A DNA stretch of 57,197 nt from Sedimentisphaerales bacterium (GTDB lineage: Bacteria; Planctomycetota; Phycisphaerae; Sedimentisphaerales; Anaerobacaceae): the NCBI GenBank assembly GCA_016936075.1, contig JAFGPS010000140.1:1-57197 (forward strand), read 5' to 3'. Made by a program: the position numbers and the translations under genes. The notes beneath the pieces are model-generated. The model did no database searches. It had not been told where the DNA came from and saw nothing but the letters and a program-made list of their open reading frames with translations. Positions 7,519-16,856 of this stretch are shown piece by piece (position 1 is the stretch's first letter; every line of letters starts with the position of its first letter).

Positions 7519-9078
7519 TTAAATAGATGTCTCCAACTTTGCTATAACAATTGGTGCGCACATGTTTGTCTTGCCCCAGGCCTCGAGTAAGCGTTTGCCG
7601 GAATCATCTGTTTTGTTTTCTTCGCCGAAGAACTTCAAGTATTCCCATGAGACAGATTGATACAATAGATTCACAACAATCTTTTTACATTCTTTTGGGA
7701 CATCCAGTTCGATATCATCCCAGTATTGGCCGTCTTCATATACAGCATCTACTGGAGCGGAAAGATGTTCTTTAAATGGTTCATTTTTGAAACCTCTCGG
7801 AGGAATACGATTATCCTTGGCGATAATATCATTGAGTACGAAATGAAAAGACTTGCCCGGCTGCTTATTATATTTTTCTGCCTGTGCTTCGCTTATCGCG
7901 GGGAGACATTCATAAACTCGTGTATTTTCCGGATCAAGCAATGTAGGGATATTAATTGTCCTTCCCGAAAAAGTATCTTCTTTTAAGCCGTACTTACCAA
8001 TCTCTTTTATAACTTCATCATCAGAATTTAAGAACCTGACATTCACCCACATTCTTCGACCTTCAGGATAGCCGGTCGGAAGCTTATGGCCGGTAAGATT
8101 AGTTATCTTAAGCATTGCTTTGCCAGATTCAACAGACTGAATACTAAGTTCAGCCGCTTGTTTTAATTTTTCATTGGCGCGTTTCTTACCCAATTCAATT
8201 GCCTTCTGGTCGATATCTTTACTTTTAGACAATAACAAAGTGACATCCTGAGCCCATATTGAACCTCCAACCGGACCATGCATAACGAAATAGTCACGAT
8301 GCTGATTTCCAAATCTCGTCGCCTGTCCCCCTCCTTCGACTTGTTCGTAATGACATGACTGGCATGTTTTTCCTTCTTTAGCATAGTCACTGAGGTACCA
8401 TTCGCTATAAGTTCTTTCGATATGGCCGAACTCATGCGGCGGTTGTGTCATCACGTTTTTAGCCTGAAGAGGATTTGAGATATTATGACATGTAGCACAA
8501 AGATTACTCGAAGCATGAAATTCAGATATTTTCGTTCCATGAGGCATCGCGCCCTTTGAATCACCGTATGGACCTCTTACAACATTTTTCGGGTCAGCTA
8601 CCATCATAGCATTGCCGTAGCCGGGAGGTTTATTTTCAATTAACGCTTGTGCTTCGGAAGAAAGCGGGTCCATGAACTGGTGACATACAACACAACTTAC
8701 CCCATGCATATCTTCCTGATTCAAAGCCGAGCCGTCAGCAGGTTTTGACCTATCCTCAAGCCAGCCACGTGGAGCATGACAACGCCAACAGAACTCCCCT
8801 ACTCCTTCTATATCCTGGTTTGCAATTGCAAGGGAAGCCAAAAAAATCGGGTCCCTGGCCGCCTGTGACATCATGCTGCTTTGCCATGAGATAAACGGAT
8901 CAGCATTACCATTGTTTGTCTGGGCATGGCACATCTTACATTGCTCAACTTTAACAAACTCTATACCACTTTCTTTTGGCTGCATGCCCGGCAGGAATAC
9001 TTCCGCATATATAATCGGAACAGATACCAGAATTATTGAAATGATTATTAAGGTATTTACAATTAACTTTTTCATCAT
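7519..9078 (-). CDS. Secreted pentahaem c-type cytochrome
   Basis: 519 residues with a hydrophobic signal segment (LIVNTLIIISIILVSVPIIYA). Five covalent haem motifs are visible: CKMCH (~residue 47), CWRCH (~98), CVVCH (~130), CATCH (~195) and CQSCH (~240). A long haem-free C-terminal beta-rich region follows (GKAMLKITNLTGHKLPTGYPEGRRMWV and on). The layout resembles planctomycete and deltaproteobacterial periplasmic multihaem proteins of the cytochrome c-554 type. Electron transfer in the periplasm is expected; the partner and substrate are unknown. The start ATG at 9078 follows GGAAGTCT. It is convergent with the tRNA gene and divergent from the pseudopilin gene. Confidence 0.88.
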   Translation of the reverse strand: MMKKLIVNTLIIISIILVSVPIIYAEVFLPGMQPKESGIEFVKVEQCKMCHAQTNNGNADPFISWQSSMMSQAARDPIFLASLAIANQDIEGVGEFCWRCHAPRGWLEDRSKPADGSALNQEDMHGVSCVVCHQFMDPLSSEAQALIENKPPGYGNAMMVADPKNVVRGPYGDSKGAMPHGTKISEFHASSNLCATCHNISNPLQAKNVMTQPPHEFGHIERTYSEWYLSDYAKEGKTCQSCHYEQVEGGGQATRFGNQHRDYFVMHGPVGGSIWAQDVTLLLSKSKDIDQKAIELGKKRANEKLKQAAELSIQSVESGKAMLKITNLTGHKLPTGYPEGRRMWVNVRFLNSDDEVIKEIGKYGLKEDTFSGRTINIPTLLDPENTRVYECLPAISEAQAEKYNKQPGKSFHFVLNDIIAKDNRIPPRGFKNEPFKEHLSAPVDAVYEDGQYWDDIELDVPKECKKIVVNLLYQSVSWEYLKFFGEENKTDDSGKRLLEAWGKTNMCAPIVIAKLETSI

Positions 9079-9198
9079 AGACTTCCTTACGGTTTACTAA
9101 ATATCTATAAGTTGTACATTTAAATTCAAATAATTTCAAGGTTCTGTTTACAGAGAAATCAGGCTAACCAATAATTTGCACAATCCTGCTAATCTTGC

Positions 9199-9226
9199 TT
9201 GACATAAACTACAAGTATGATATGAT
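9199..9226 (+). promoter_or_regulatory. Putative promoter of the solitary pseudopilin gene
   Basis: Consensus TTGACA (9199-9204), a 16-bp spacer and TATGAT (9221-9226), about 55 bases before the ATG at 9284. A small palindrome CCTGAA-T-TTCAGG (9258-9270) lies in the leader just before the GGAG ribosome site. Confidence 0.6.
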
Positions 9227-9283
9227 TATTATTGAGGCGTAAAAAAGTGTAGAGAAACCTGAATTTCAGGATAGCTGGAGTTT

Positions 9284-10081
9284 ATGCGCAAACGAACAGG
9301 ATTCACCTTAATCGAGCTTTTGGTAGTTATTGTTATCATAGTTCTTCTATTAGCAATATTACTGCCAGTTCTTCAACAAACCAGAAAGCAAACAAGAGCA
9401 GTAGTCTGCCAATCAAATCTTCGTCAATGGGGAATATTATTCTCTTCGTTGGCTCTGGAAAATAATGGACAACTAAGAGACCGCGAAGAACAGGAATGGG
9501 AACAATGCCGAACTCAACAATTTGCGTACTATATGGACAATTTCAACTGTGAAGTTTTTTGCCCGTCAGCGACAAAGAAGACAAGTACAACTGGCGCAGG
9601 AGGCAAATTCCAGTCATGGTATTGCCCTAATCATCCTTACCGAGCCGGAAGCTACGGCCTTAACGGCTATAGTCCGGCGTATAGCGAGCCATTTACTTTT
9701 GACGGCCCCAAGGAGTCACATTCCACTGAAAAAGGATGGGAAAACGTTTATCAGAAAGGTACGAGCAATATACCTGTAATGCTGGATTGCGCTTTATGGG
9801 CAGGTTTTCCAAATCCAACAGATGCCCCGCCGTTATTAGAAGACCTGGCAGCTACGGAGCCATATTTAGGCAGTAATGGAATGAGTCTTTTTGTCATCGA
9901 CCGCCATAAAGGATATGTCAATACGCTTTTCATGGACTGGTCAGTAAGAAAAGTTGGACTTAAGAGATTATGGAAACTTAAATGGCATCCAAATTTTGAT
10001 ACAAATGGCCCATGGGCAAAAGCCGGAGGTGCTAAGACTCAAAATTGGCCCGAATGGATGAAGAACTTCAAAGAGTATTAA
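9284..10081 (+). CDS. Prepilin-like protein with H-X9-D motif (pseudopilin)
   Basis: 265 residues. It has a short basic leader and a type IV prepilin cleavage site in [15 protein letters not shown], followed by a long hydrophobic helix (to about residue 30). The body ends with [19 protein letters not shown]. Here H and D are separated by nine residues, as in the planctomycete H-X9-DG pseudopilin group, but the glycine is replaced by tryptophan. Such proteins are made in large families in planctomycetes and are thought to be processed by a prepilin peptidase. This one stands alone, about 37 kb from the pilus operon. Its role is unknown. Confidence 0.85.
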   Translation: MRKRTGFTLIELLVVIVIIVLLLAILLPVLQQTRKQTRAVVCQSNLRQWGILFSSLALENNGQLRDREEQEWEQCRTQQFAYYMDNFNCEVFCPSATKKTSTTGAGGKFQSWYCPNHPYRAGSYGLNGYSPAYSEPFTFDGPKESHSTEKGWENVYQKGTSNIPVMLDCALWAGFPNPTDAPPLLEDLAATEPYLGSNGMSLFVIDRHKGYVNTLFMDWSVRKVGLKRLWKLKWHPNFDTNGPWAKAGGAKTQNWPEWMKNFKEY

Positions 10082-10144
10082 AATGTTCAGAATAAAAACC
10101 GTTTATTTTTAATGATTTACATTTAGCAAAGATTGAACAATTAC

Positions 10145-10178
10145 ATGAAGAAAATCTTAAAAAAAAGATTTTCTTCAT
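10145..10178. terminator. Perfect AT-rich hairpin between convergent genes
   Basis: A 14-bp perfect inverted repeat, ATGAAGAAAATCTT (10145-10158) and its complement (10165-10178), with an A6 loop. It lies between the pseudopilin gene and the convergent giant secreted protein gene, so a bidirectional terminator is plausible. No long T run follows on either strand, and the stem itself is AT-rich. Confidence 0.45.
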
Positions 10179-10222
10179 ACATTGTCTACCCGACTTCAAT
10201 TTTGCAGAATTCATTGAAATCT

Positions 10223-13200
10223 TCAAAAAGAAATCTCAGGAATCGACCAGAAAATCTGTAACTTTATTTCCGATACATAACCTGTATTTCCAGATATAAC
10301 ATCCTGAAAACATATCCACCACTCACGATTTGGATCTTGACCGTTGAAACTTAATGTCTCAAACCAATTAATAAAAATATCCCCATCGTCCTCTACATCC
10401 CAATCACAACCATTATCAGTATCATCACCGAGATTATTCCACACTACATCTCCACCCCAGTAATCACCGAACCAGATAAAATAATCACTACAATAGAAAT
10501 TTGTTCCATCCCAACTTAAGGATTGAACAATAAAACTACAGCGAACCTCTGTAATGCAAGCTCCTGAAGGAGCAGCTTGCTCAAGAGTTGCCTGTAGAGA
10601 CACTCTGAGAATATCTAAATCACCTATTTGATATTGATTATAATCTTTAAGAGTAATTTCACCCGTTGTCGGTTCATTTGGTGTAGTAGCATCAAATTCG
10701 TATGCTCCAATATCAACAATAGGTAAAATACCTTCACCGGTATCAGTAGTAGAAGGATCATCAATAAATCGCGGCACTCCATTTAAATCCAGTGGTAATA
10801 GCTCAGTGGTGTTACAATCATTATCAATATCTGCCGTATCACTAGGTACATAAAAGTTACTACCCGCATCAATACAAGTCGAACCGGCTGAAAGCTGCAG
10901 GTTATCATCTTCTGTACCAGGAATATTATCAATTCCGTCTGCATCAATAAACATAGGGTCAGCATTAATATCACCGGGATAGACTAAAATGCACGCTTCC
11001 GTTCGATAAGGATCAAAGCCAATTCCAGAATACTCACCTTGTATATCACTATTACTTATTATTACAGATATACCGGACTCATAACACCAAAGTGCAATCT
11101 CATTACCTATGGTAGCACTGCTACCCCAGAGGATACAATTCGTGATAAGTACGTTTGTGTTTAACTGGCAATAAATTGCTCCGCCCCTATATGCTGTATT
11201 GGCGTAAAACGTAGAACTTGTAATAGTCATGTCAATTTTATTAAAATCTCCTTGAACCATGATTCCACCACCATCATGAGCACTATTACCGGAAAAAATA
11301 CAATTAGCCAGTGTCATTTCGATACCACTATTATAAAGGCCTCCGCCTCCTCCTGCCTGGCATACGTTCCCTCTGAATATGCAGTTTACCGCGAATGTAG
11401 CGCTGCCATTGCTGTTCCACATCCCACTGCCGTTCCATAGGACGACATTGTCCTCAAAAATACATCCCTTAATGATTTGGCTATAGTCTCCATCGTTAGC
11501 AATTCCACCTCCCGAATAGGCATTATTTTTTTTGAACAGGCAATTACTTAGAGTCGTTTGTGCCGTATTATATATTCCTCCACCATTCTTACGTGCAGCA
11601 TTCTTACAAAAAACGCAATTAGTGATTGTTGGGCTGGAATTGCTGTCAATAAACATTCCTCCTCCGCAGTTATTTGGTTCAGATTGACCATTTGCATTAC
11701 CACCTGTTATAATAAATCCATCCAGGATGGAATTTGCATCTACATCACTTCCATATACAACATGATAACTGTTATCAGCACGTTCAGTATTATTAAGAAG
11801 ATAGGAGGCAGCAATATCATTGGAGTCATTTCCATTCAAATCGCCACTGAGTATAGTCGGATATAATTCAACATCTCTTGCATTCGGATCCAGTACATTA
11901 ACTCCGGCATAACCACCTTTCAGATTCACACCATTAATAAGTCGGAACGTTGCCTGACGATCGCCGGGAGTTTCACAGCCACCATTGTCAGGGTTGTAAA
12001 TACCCTGTGCTACTCTAATTTCATTAACCTCATGAATTGAGCTTACATAGTCCAAAGCATCCTGAAGATTATTAAAGGCATCTGCCCAGTTCAAACCATT
12101 ATTTAATCCAGCGGCATTTTCATCTACATATATTATATTATCCGAAGCAATCTCGTCGCATAAATCGACAACAAATTGCGTTGTACCATACACAGTAACA
12201 TATGGAGATACACGCACATAAACAGTATAAGTCCCGGATGAAAGCTGACCAACAGATTGCATCTGCTGCCATTCTGTAATTGCCTGACCACACATTGTTC
12301 CGGATGGATAATCATAAATCAGATCGAAATAGATTATATTATTTTTAATTGAAAACATCGAATCATTAGGTACACAGGTTGTAGAATCTGTACCTGATAC
12401 AGTTATGGTTATATTATCACATGAATTAGGTTCCTGTGGCTCAATGCTTATTTCTTCTACAAAATTATATGAAGAGCCACCACTGGTAACGGTTAGCTTA
12501 TATCCCATTTTATAAGCCGTATTGTTATTCTCATTACTCTCACTGACTTCATCAGCAGCATCTATAATCCACCCGATATAGTAGCTACCGGCAGGAATAT
12601 CGGTTGGGAACTCCGTACTGTAAAAGAAATCGTATTGCTCATTTGGTTGTAGCGCAGGGAGTTTATCTTGAAATATTGCCGTTAATTCATAGTCAGATGA
12701 TGTTATATTTGTATCTATTGAAGCATAGAATCTTATCAAGCATGGACTTGAACTTTGATCACCCCCGTTTTTTATAGTTGTGTTAATATCAATATATTGA
12801 CCTGCTTTGCCGGATTCAAGTGTTTGCGGCTCGAAACCTCGATACGATTCTTTAAGGTCATACAGGTCGGGTTGTTCATCAGCTTCAGCTATTTGATCGC
12901 AAGCCATCCACCAACTGGAATTGGGCACATAATCTATAACAGGTGGATCACAGAAATAGTCATTACTTTTGCCATTAGTCCAGTTGTCCCAACTGACAAA
13001 CAACGGAAGGAAAGGATCATCATGATCACAGCAAACTACCGTTCCGAGAGTTCCGGCATATAAATCAACCGCTGGATTTCCCATCCCATCTAATGGATTA
13101 TCGACCAGCAGAACAACTCGATCACCAGGTGAGAATCCACAACAGTTATCTTCGCTACATGATTCGACATCGAATTGAGTTGTACCATATACAGTAGTAT

Positions 13201-14515
13201 ATGGCGATACGCGTACTCGAACAATATAGTTCCCTGGCGAAAGAGAACCTACAGATTGAATCTGCTGCCATCCTGTAATTGCCTGACCACACATCGTTCC
13301 GGGCGGATAATCATAAATCAAATCGAAATATACTACATTATTATTTATTGAAACTGTCGAATTATTTGGCACACAGGTTGTCGAATCTGTACCTGATACA
13401 GTTATGGTTATATTATCGCATGAATCAGGCTCCGATGGTTCAATACTTATTTCATCTATTACAACACTATATGTAGGCTCATCGCCTGTAACGGTCAATT
13501 TGTATCCCTGTTTATAAGCCGTATTATTGTCCTCATTTCCCTCGTTAAGTTCATCATCAGTATCCATAATCCAGCCGATATAGTAGCTGCCGGGCGGAAT
13601 ATCTGTAGGAAACTCTTCAGTAGCCATGAAAGACATAGACTGGCCAGCCGGAATTGACGGCAGGGTTTCTTCTGTCCCTATCATAAAATCTGTTTCTGTT
13701 ATATTAGTATCAGTTGAGGCATAGAAACATATCTTAAAGGGACTTGTATCTTCGGTTCCGTTATTTCCTACGGCAAAGTGAATGTTGAGCGTCTGACCGC
13801 TTTGGCAGGACTTAAGGGTTTGCGGCTCAAAGCTTCGGTAAGATTCGCCAAGATCATAAATTTCATAATATCCCGGCTCTCCCCCAAGCGTCCAGTGAAT
13901 TTCAAAACCGAAAACACCTAAACAACCTGTGTTGCCAGTTTGTGTATCCTTTATTAATGTGTACCATGTCTGGTTAGGATTTTCACCGTCAAATGCGTGA
14001 GTAGTTCGCCAAATCAGTTCTATATCACCATCATCTTGAGTATCATCATCATAATTCTGGTCAGTCAATCCGCCGAGATTATCATAGACTGACAGATATT
14101 CCATGGCTCCGCCATGTGCATCCGAAGACAGATGCACTTCATAATCACTGCAGCGAAACGGTAGTTCATGGAATGGACAAATAAACATCCTATATCGAAC
14201 TTCAGTTACAATTGCGCCTTCAGGCGCGCAACTTGTGCCATCGTAACAATTATGGGTACAGTTTGCATCTACGGCGATATTCCCCATATCTGGTATTAAC
14301 TCACCTCCCTCCGTGAACCATCCAATGCGAAAGTATCCGCTTGATTCTTCGACTGTCAGTTTGTATCCCTCTTTGTACGCCGTGTTATTATTCTCATTAG
14401 TTTCGTAAAGCTCGTCATCAGTATCTATAATCCAGCCGACATAGTAGCTTCCGGGGGGAATATCTGAAGGAAGATCCCTCCGCTGCGTGGCAAGCAAGAC
14501 TATCACCACCAGCAA
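10223..14515 (-). CDS. C-terminal part of a frameshifted giant secreted protein (CARDB, beta-helix, choice-of-anchor-Q-like)
   Basis: 1430-codon open frame without a credible start of its own; it continues the gene that begins at 15524. The order, with approximate residues, is as follows. End of a first CARDB-like module (14-54). A beta-sandwich like a proprotein-convertase P domain (57-215). CARDB module 2 (218-345). A ~100-residue repeat (348-450). A Cys/Trp-rich domain (458-545). CARDB module 3 (550-675). A second copy of the repeat (680-785). A right-handed beta-helix with NGGGIYN/SGGGIAND turns (790-1170). A choice-of-anchor-Q-like segment ending DIGAYEFD (~1190-1280). A second P-like domain at the C-terminus. 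This is an extracellular structural or adhesive protein. Confidence 0.75.
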   Translation of the reverse strand: MLVVIVLLATQRRDLPSDIPPGSYYVGWIIDTDDELYETNENNNTAYKEGYKLTVEESSGYFRIGWFTEGGELIPDMGNIAVDANCTHNCYDGTSCAPEGAIVTEVRYRMFICPFHELPFRCSDYEVHLSSDAHGGAMEYLSVYDNLGGLTDQNYDDDTQDDGDIELIWRTTHAFDGENPNQTWYTLIKDTQTGNTGCLGVFGFEIHWTLGGEPGYYEIYDLGESYRSFEPQTLKSCQSGQTLNIHFAVGNNGTEDTSPFKICFYASTDTNITETDFMIGTEETLPSIPAGQSMSFMATEEFPTDIPPGSYYIGWIMDTDDELNEGNEDNNTAYKQGYKLTVTGDEPTYSVVIDEISIEPSEPDSCDNITITVSGTDSTTCVPNNSTVSINNNVVYFDLIYDYPPGTMCGQAITGWQQIQSVGSLSPGNYIVRVRVSPYTTVYGTTQFDVESCSEDNCCGFSPGDRVVLLVDNPLDGMGNPAVDLYAGTLGTVVCCDHDDPFLPLFVSWDNWTNGKSNDYFCDPPVIDYVPNSSWWMACDQIAEADEQPDLYDLKESYRGFEPQTLESGKAGQYIDINTTIKNGGDQSSSPCLIRFYASIDTNITSSDYELTAIFQDKLPALQPNEQYDFFYSTEFPTDIPAGSYYIGWIIDAADEVSESNENNNTAYKMGYKLTVTSGGSSYNFVEEISIEPQEPNSCDNITITVSGTDSTTCVPNDSMFSIKNNIIYFDLIYDYPSGTMCGQAITEWQQMQSVGQLSSGTYTVYVRVSPYVTVYGTTQFVVDLCDEIASDNIIYVDENAAGLNNGLNWADAFNNLQDALDYVSSIHEVNEIRVAQGIYNPDNGGCETPGDRQATFRLINGVNLKGGYAGVNVLDPNARDVELYPTILSGDLNGNDSNDIAASYLLNNTERADNSYHVVYGSDVDANSILDGFIITGGNANGQSEPNNCGGGMFIDSNSSPTITNCVFCKNAARKNGGGIYNTAQTTLSNCLFKKNNAYSGGGIANDGDYSQIIKGCIFEDNVVLWNGSGMWNSNGSATFAVNCIFRGNVCQAGGGGGLYNSGIEMTLANCIFSGNSAHDGGGIMVQGDFNKIDMTITSSTFYANTAYRGGAIYCQLNTNVLITNCILWGSSATIGNEIALWCYESGISVIISNSDIQGEYSGIGFDPYRTEACILVYPGDINADPMFIDADGIDNIPGTEDDNLQLSAGSTCIDAGSNFYVPSDTADIDNDCNTTELLPLDLNGVPRFIDDPSTTDTGEGILPIVDIGAYEFDATTPNEPTTGEITLKDYNQYQIGDLDILRVSLQATLEQAAPSGACITEVRCSFIVQSLSWDGTNFYCSDYFIWFGDYWGGDVVWNNLGDDTDNGCDWDVEDDGDIFINWFETLSFNGQDPNREWWICFQDVISGNTGYVSEIKLQIFWSIPEISF
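12168..12459 (-). repeat. Internal direct repeat, copy B, in the giant secreted protein gene
   Basis: About 290 bp encoding EEISIEPQEPNSCDNITIT through SPYVTVYGTTQF. It is nearly the same as copy A at 13167-13457 at both DNA and protein level. The two copies lie about 1 kb apart within one reading frame. Confidence 0.8.
13167..13457 (-). repeat. Internal direct repeat, copy A, in the giant secreted protein gene
   Basis: About 290 bp encoding DEISIEPSEPDSCDNITIT through SPYTTVYGTTQF. With its preceding CARDB module it forms a duplicated unit matching copy B at 12168-12459. High DNA identity suggests recent duplication or gene conversion. Confidence 0.8.
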
Positions 14516-15524
14516 TTGAAGGCAGAGTTCCTGTATGACCTAATTTATAATCGGATGAAGATATGCTTGTATCGACTGAAGCATAGAATTCTATACTGCA
14601 TGGACTTGTACTCTCTGTACCGTTATTTCCTAAGCTAAAGTACATGTCAAGCGTCTGGCCGGCTCTCAGCGTTTGCGGCGCAAAACTGCGATAAGATTCT
14701 CCAACATCGTAAAGGTCATAGTCTTTAATATCTTCTTCAACATAACGCCAGCAAAGGTCATACTGATTACCCAAAACGCCACCATATTCAAAGTCATCAC
14801 AAATAAGTATCCAATATGATGCTCCTTCCTCTACATTGAAGATAACTCGTTCATTGTCAGTTAGGGTTGTTGATGAAGTGATTTGAGGTTCATATCGACC
14901 TACTAACATATCAATATTGCCCTCGCGATGGGTAAATAAGCACTCTATTTCAATCGTGCCTGTTCTCGGAGCAGTATAACTATACTGATCCCAATCGGCA
15001 AAAATACCCGGACCATTGATAGTGGACAACCACTGGTTTTCATATCCTGTCAAGTCATATCTTGTTGACGACGGCTGACCCGAAGCAGGTTCATAGGAAT
15101 CATCTCCGGAAATTGAATTCCATGCAAGGTCATACGACGCTCCCTCATCATATCCTGTCACTCGAAGATAAAAAGTGCCACCTGTAACAGTATCATAACG
15201 ACCACCTCTGGAAGCATATAATATACTTGTACCTGTAGAATCATATAATCTGAGCGATATAGTGTCTGTCCAGTGCACTTCAAACAGCAAAATGGGTTTC
15301 TGCGAACTAACTTGAATCTTATACCAGTCGTCATCTGACTGAACTGCCCATCCATTAATCTCAGAAAGCCATGTCATTTGCGGCAGACTGTATGCAGAAA
15401 TCATACTGTCGTTGTTCTCATATGGATCATCCGCAGCAAGGCATAAGCAGTTTGCCCAAGTGGACAGGAAAATCGCTGTGAGCATAATTCTGAAAATAAA
15501 ACGATAAGACTTTACGGCTTTCAT
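14418..15524 (-). CDS. N-terminal part of the frameshifted giant secreted protein (signal peptide, two PPC domains, first CARDB)
   Basis: 368 codons from an ATG with a strong AGGAGG site. The signal peptide ends near CLCLAAD. Two pre-peptidase-like (PPC) domains follow: residues ~32-135 (DDPYENNDS, DDWYKIQV, FYLRVTGYDEGASYDLAW) and ~143-270 (DDSYEPAS, YWILICDDFEYGG). The first CARDB module then starts at YDVGESYRSFAPQTLRAGQT. The frame leaves the CARDB pattern abruptly after HAAE, and the missing half of the module (DLPSDIPPGSYYVGWI) is in the other frame, so one base is extra in the CCC run at 14476-14478. Restoring the frame gives a protein of about 1766 residues. The cause may be a real mutation or an assembly error. 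Confidence 0.75.
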   Translation of the reverse strand: MKAVKSYRFIFRIMLTAIFLSTWANCLCLAADDPYENNDSMISAYSLPQMTWLSEINGWAVQSDDDWYKIQVSSQKPILLFEVHWTDTISLRLYDSTGTSILYASRGGRYDTVTGGTFYLRVTGYDEGASYDLAWNSISGDDSYEPASGQPSSTRYDLTGYENQWLSTINGPGIFADWDQYSYTAPRTGTIEIECLFTHREGNIDMLVGRYEPQITSSTTLTDNERVIFNVEEGASYWILICDDFEYGGVLGNQYDLCWRYVEEDIKDYDLYDVGESYRSFAPQTLRAGQTLDMYFSLGNNGTESTSPCSIEFYASVDTSISSSDYKLGHTGTLPSIAGGDSLACHAAEGSSFRYSPRKLLCRLDYRY

Positions 15525-16043
15525 AATTCTTTCCTCCTATCAATATTGCCTTAATTATATGAATTATAGTTTTTAATTTTCTTCTATTTTAATTCCCCTC
15601 ACATGTCGTTAATTTGTAACCAGTTATTATCAGATATCACAAGTTAAAGATATAACAGGCATATTTTATACACATCAACGACGTTACTATCCTTTGCAAT
15701 AAAAGACACTGCTATTTGCTATCTCGTATGATGTAAAAATAAAAGAACGCAGGTATTTATTCCCAAATTTACTTATATGATAAATATATAATCCATCCAT
15801 TATAGATAAGATAGCATTATATTATCTATTTTTCAAGTTTTTTTTCGACACATTAGTTGATACAATGAATTAACCACAGAGAAAGCTATGGATACAAAGA
15901 AATGCTATTTATAACTTCTTTTATACAAATAAGTTATATTAATATTGCTCTATTATGAATTTATCTAATCCAATACCTACTATTATTGTCTACATATGCT
16001 TCTTTTGTCATAAGTCTATATTTTATTTTTTTCAATCTTTGGA
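15525..16043. other. 519-bp AT-rich gap with no supported gene
   Basis: It lies between the giant secreted protein gene and the end of the Bat-type operon, both on the minus strand. It holds the AGGAGG ribosome site at its left end and presumably the promoter of the giant gene. Short open frames here (for example near 15955-16272) run antisense into the thioredoxin gene and have no coding character. No clear terminator or riboswitch was seen. Confidence 0.5.
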
Positions 16044-16856
16044 TTATTGTAATTCTTTCTTTATTTTTTCAGCGGCTTGTATTCTTTCTGCTCTCGAGGA
16101 CCAGGGATCGTATTTATATTTTTTACCTGTCAATTCGCGCACTACTTTCCAGGCGGCTATACGTGTGCCAAGATATTTACCTTCGAGAGCGGGAACAACA
16201 ATCGGCAATATTTTGGGACCGGATTCTACGAGAAGCTCAACTACCCTGCGATTAACTCCAGAATTTTTATGACCAAGCAAACCGATAAGGTCATTTGTAT
16301 TGTTAGGGTCCATTTCTGGAATATTAATGGAATTTAATGAAGTATCGGCAGCTTCCTGTAGCTCAGGCATACTTGTTGTTCCAGTTTGAGTGTGAGTGTA
16401 TTCATCTATATCACGCAGAAGTTTCGAGAAAACAGTTGCTTCATGAAAACCGAGCCAGTCACCAACTATCTCGTCATAAACATTAATTACAATTGTTCGA
16501 GGAAGTGACTTAATTTTGTATGCTTTGGCAATGTTGCTCTGCTTGTCTACATCAATTTTTACACAAACAAACTTATCCAGTTCTTTTATAACTTCAGGAT
16601 CGGTAAAAACTTCATCTTCCATTTTTTCGCACCATACACACCATGAAGCTTCGAATTTAATCAAAACAGGCAGTTTCTTTAGTTTTGCCTGCTCAAGTGC
16701 TTCCTGATACGAAGTTGACCATTTCAATCCTATTTGTGACGAATTCATAGCTGAATCAGTAACTGTATTACCGGCATAAGTAATTCCTGCACAAAATAGA
16801 ATAATTAAAAGGACAAAATTAATTCTCTTGTTCTTTTGTTTCTGCTTTTTCTTCAT
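16044..16856 (-). CDS. Thioredoxin-fold protein with C-terminal helical repeat
   Basis: 270 residues from ATG 16856. A membrane or signal segment (FVLLIILFCAGITYA) is followed by a thioredoxin domain with a normal redox site, FEASWCVWCEKMEDEVF, then cis-Pro IKSLPRTIVINVYDE. After a linker, the last ~85 residues (LIGLLGHKNSGVNRRVVELLVE and on) look like a pair of HEAT-like helical repeats. It is expected to act as a periplasmic thiol oxidoreductase, for example keeping cytochrome cysteines reduced. Its start overlaps the end of the tetrahaem gene by 38 bases, so it is the last gene of the Bat-type operon. The frame is open further upstream, but that would extend the overlap. Confidence 0.82.
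   Translation of the reverse strand: MKKKQKQKNKRINFVLLIILFCAGITYAGNTVTDSAMNSSQIGLKWSTSYQEALEQAKLKKLPVLIKFEASWCVWCEKMEDEVFTDPEVIKELDKFVCVKIDVDKQSNIAKAYKIKSLPRTIVINVYDEIVGDWLGFHEATVFSKLLRDIDEYTHTQTGTTSMPELQEAADTSLNSINIPEMDPNNTNDLIGLLGHKNSGVNRRVVELLVESGPKILPIVVPALEGKYLGTRIAAWKVVRELTGKKYKYDPWSSRAERIQAAEKIKKELQ

Noticed and set aside
14470-14515. Programmed ribosomal frameshifting in the giant secreted gene
   Set aside because: No slippery heptamer or following stable stem is evident, so a mutation or assembly error is simpler; kept only as a test in the findings.
15955-16337. Short plus-strand open frames near the end of the thioredoxin gene
   Set aside because: Hydrophobic, antisense to a supported gene, three overlapping frames with no ribosome site.
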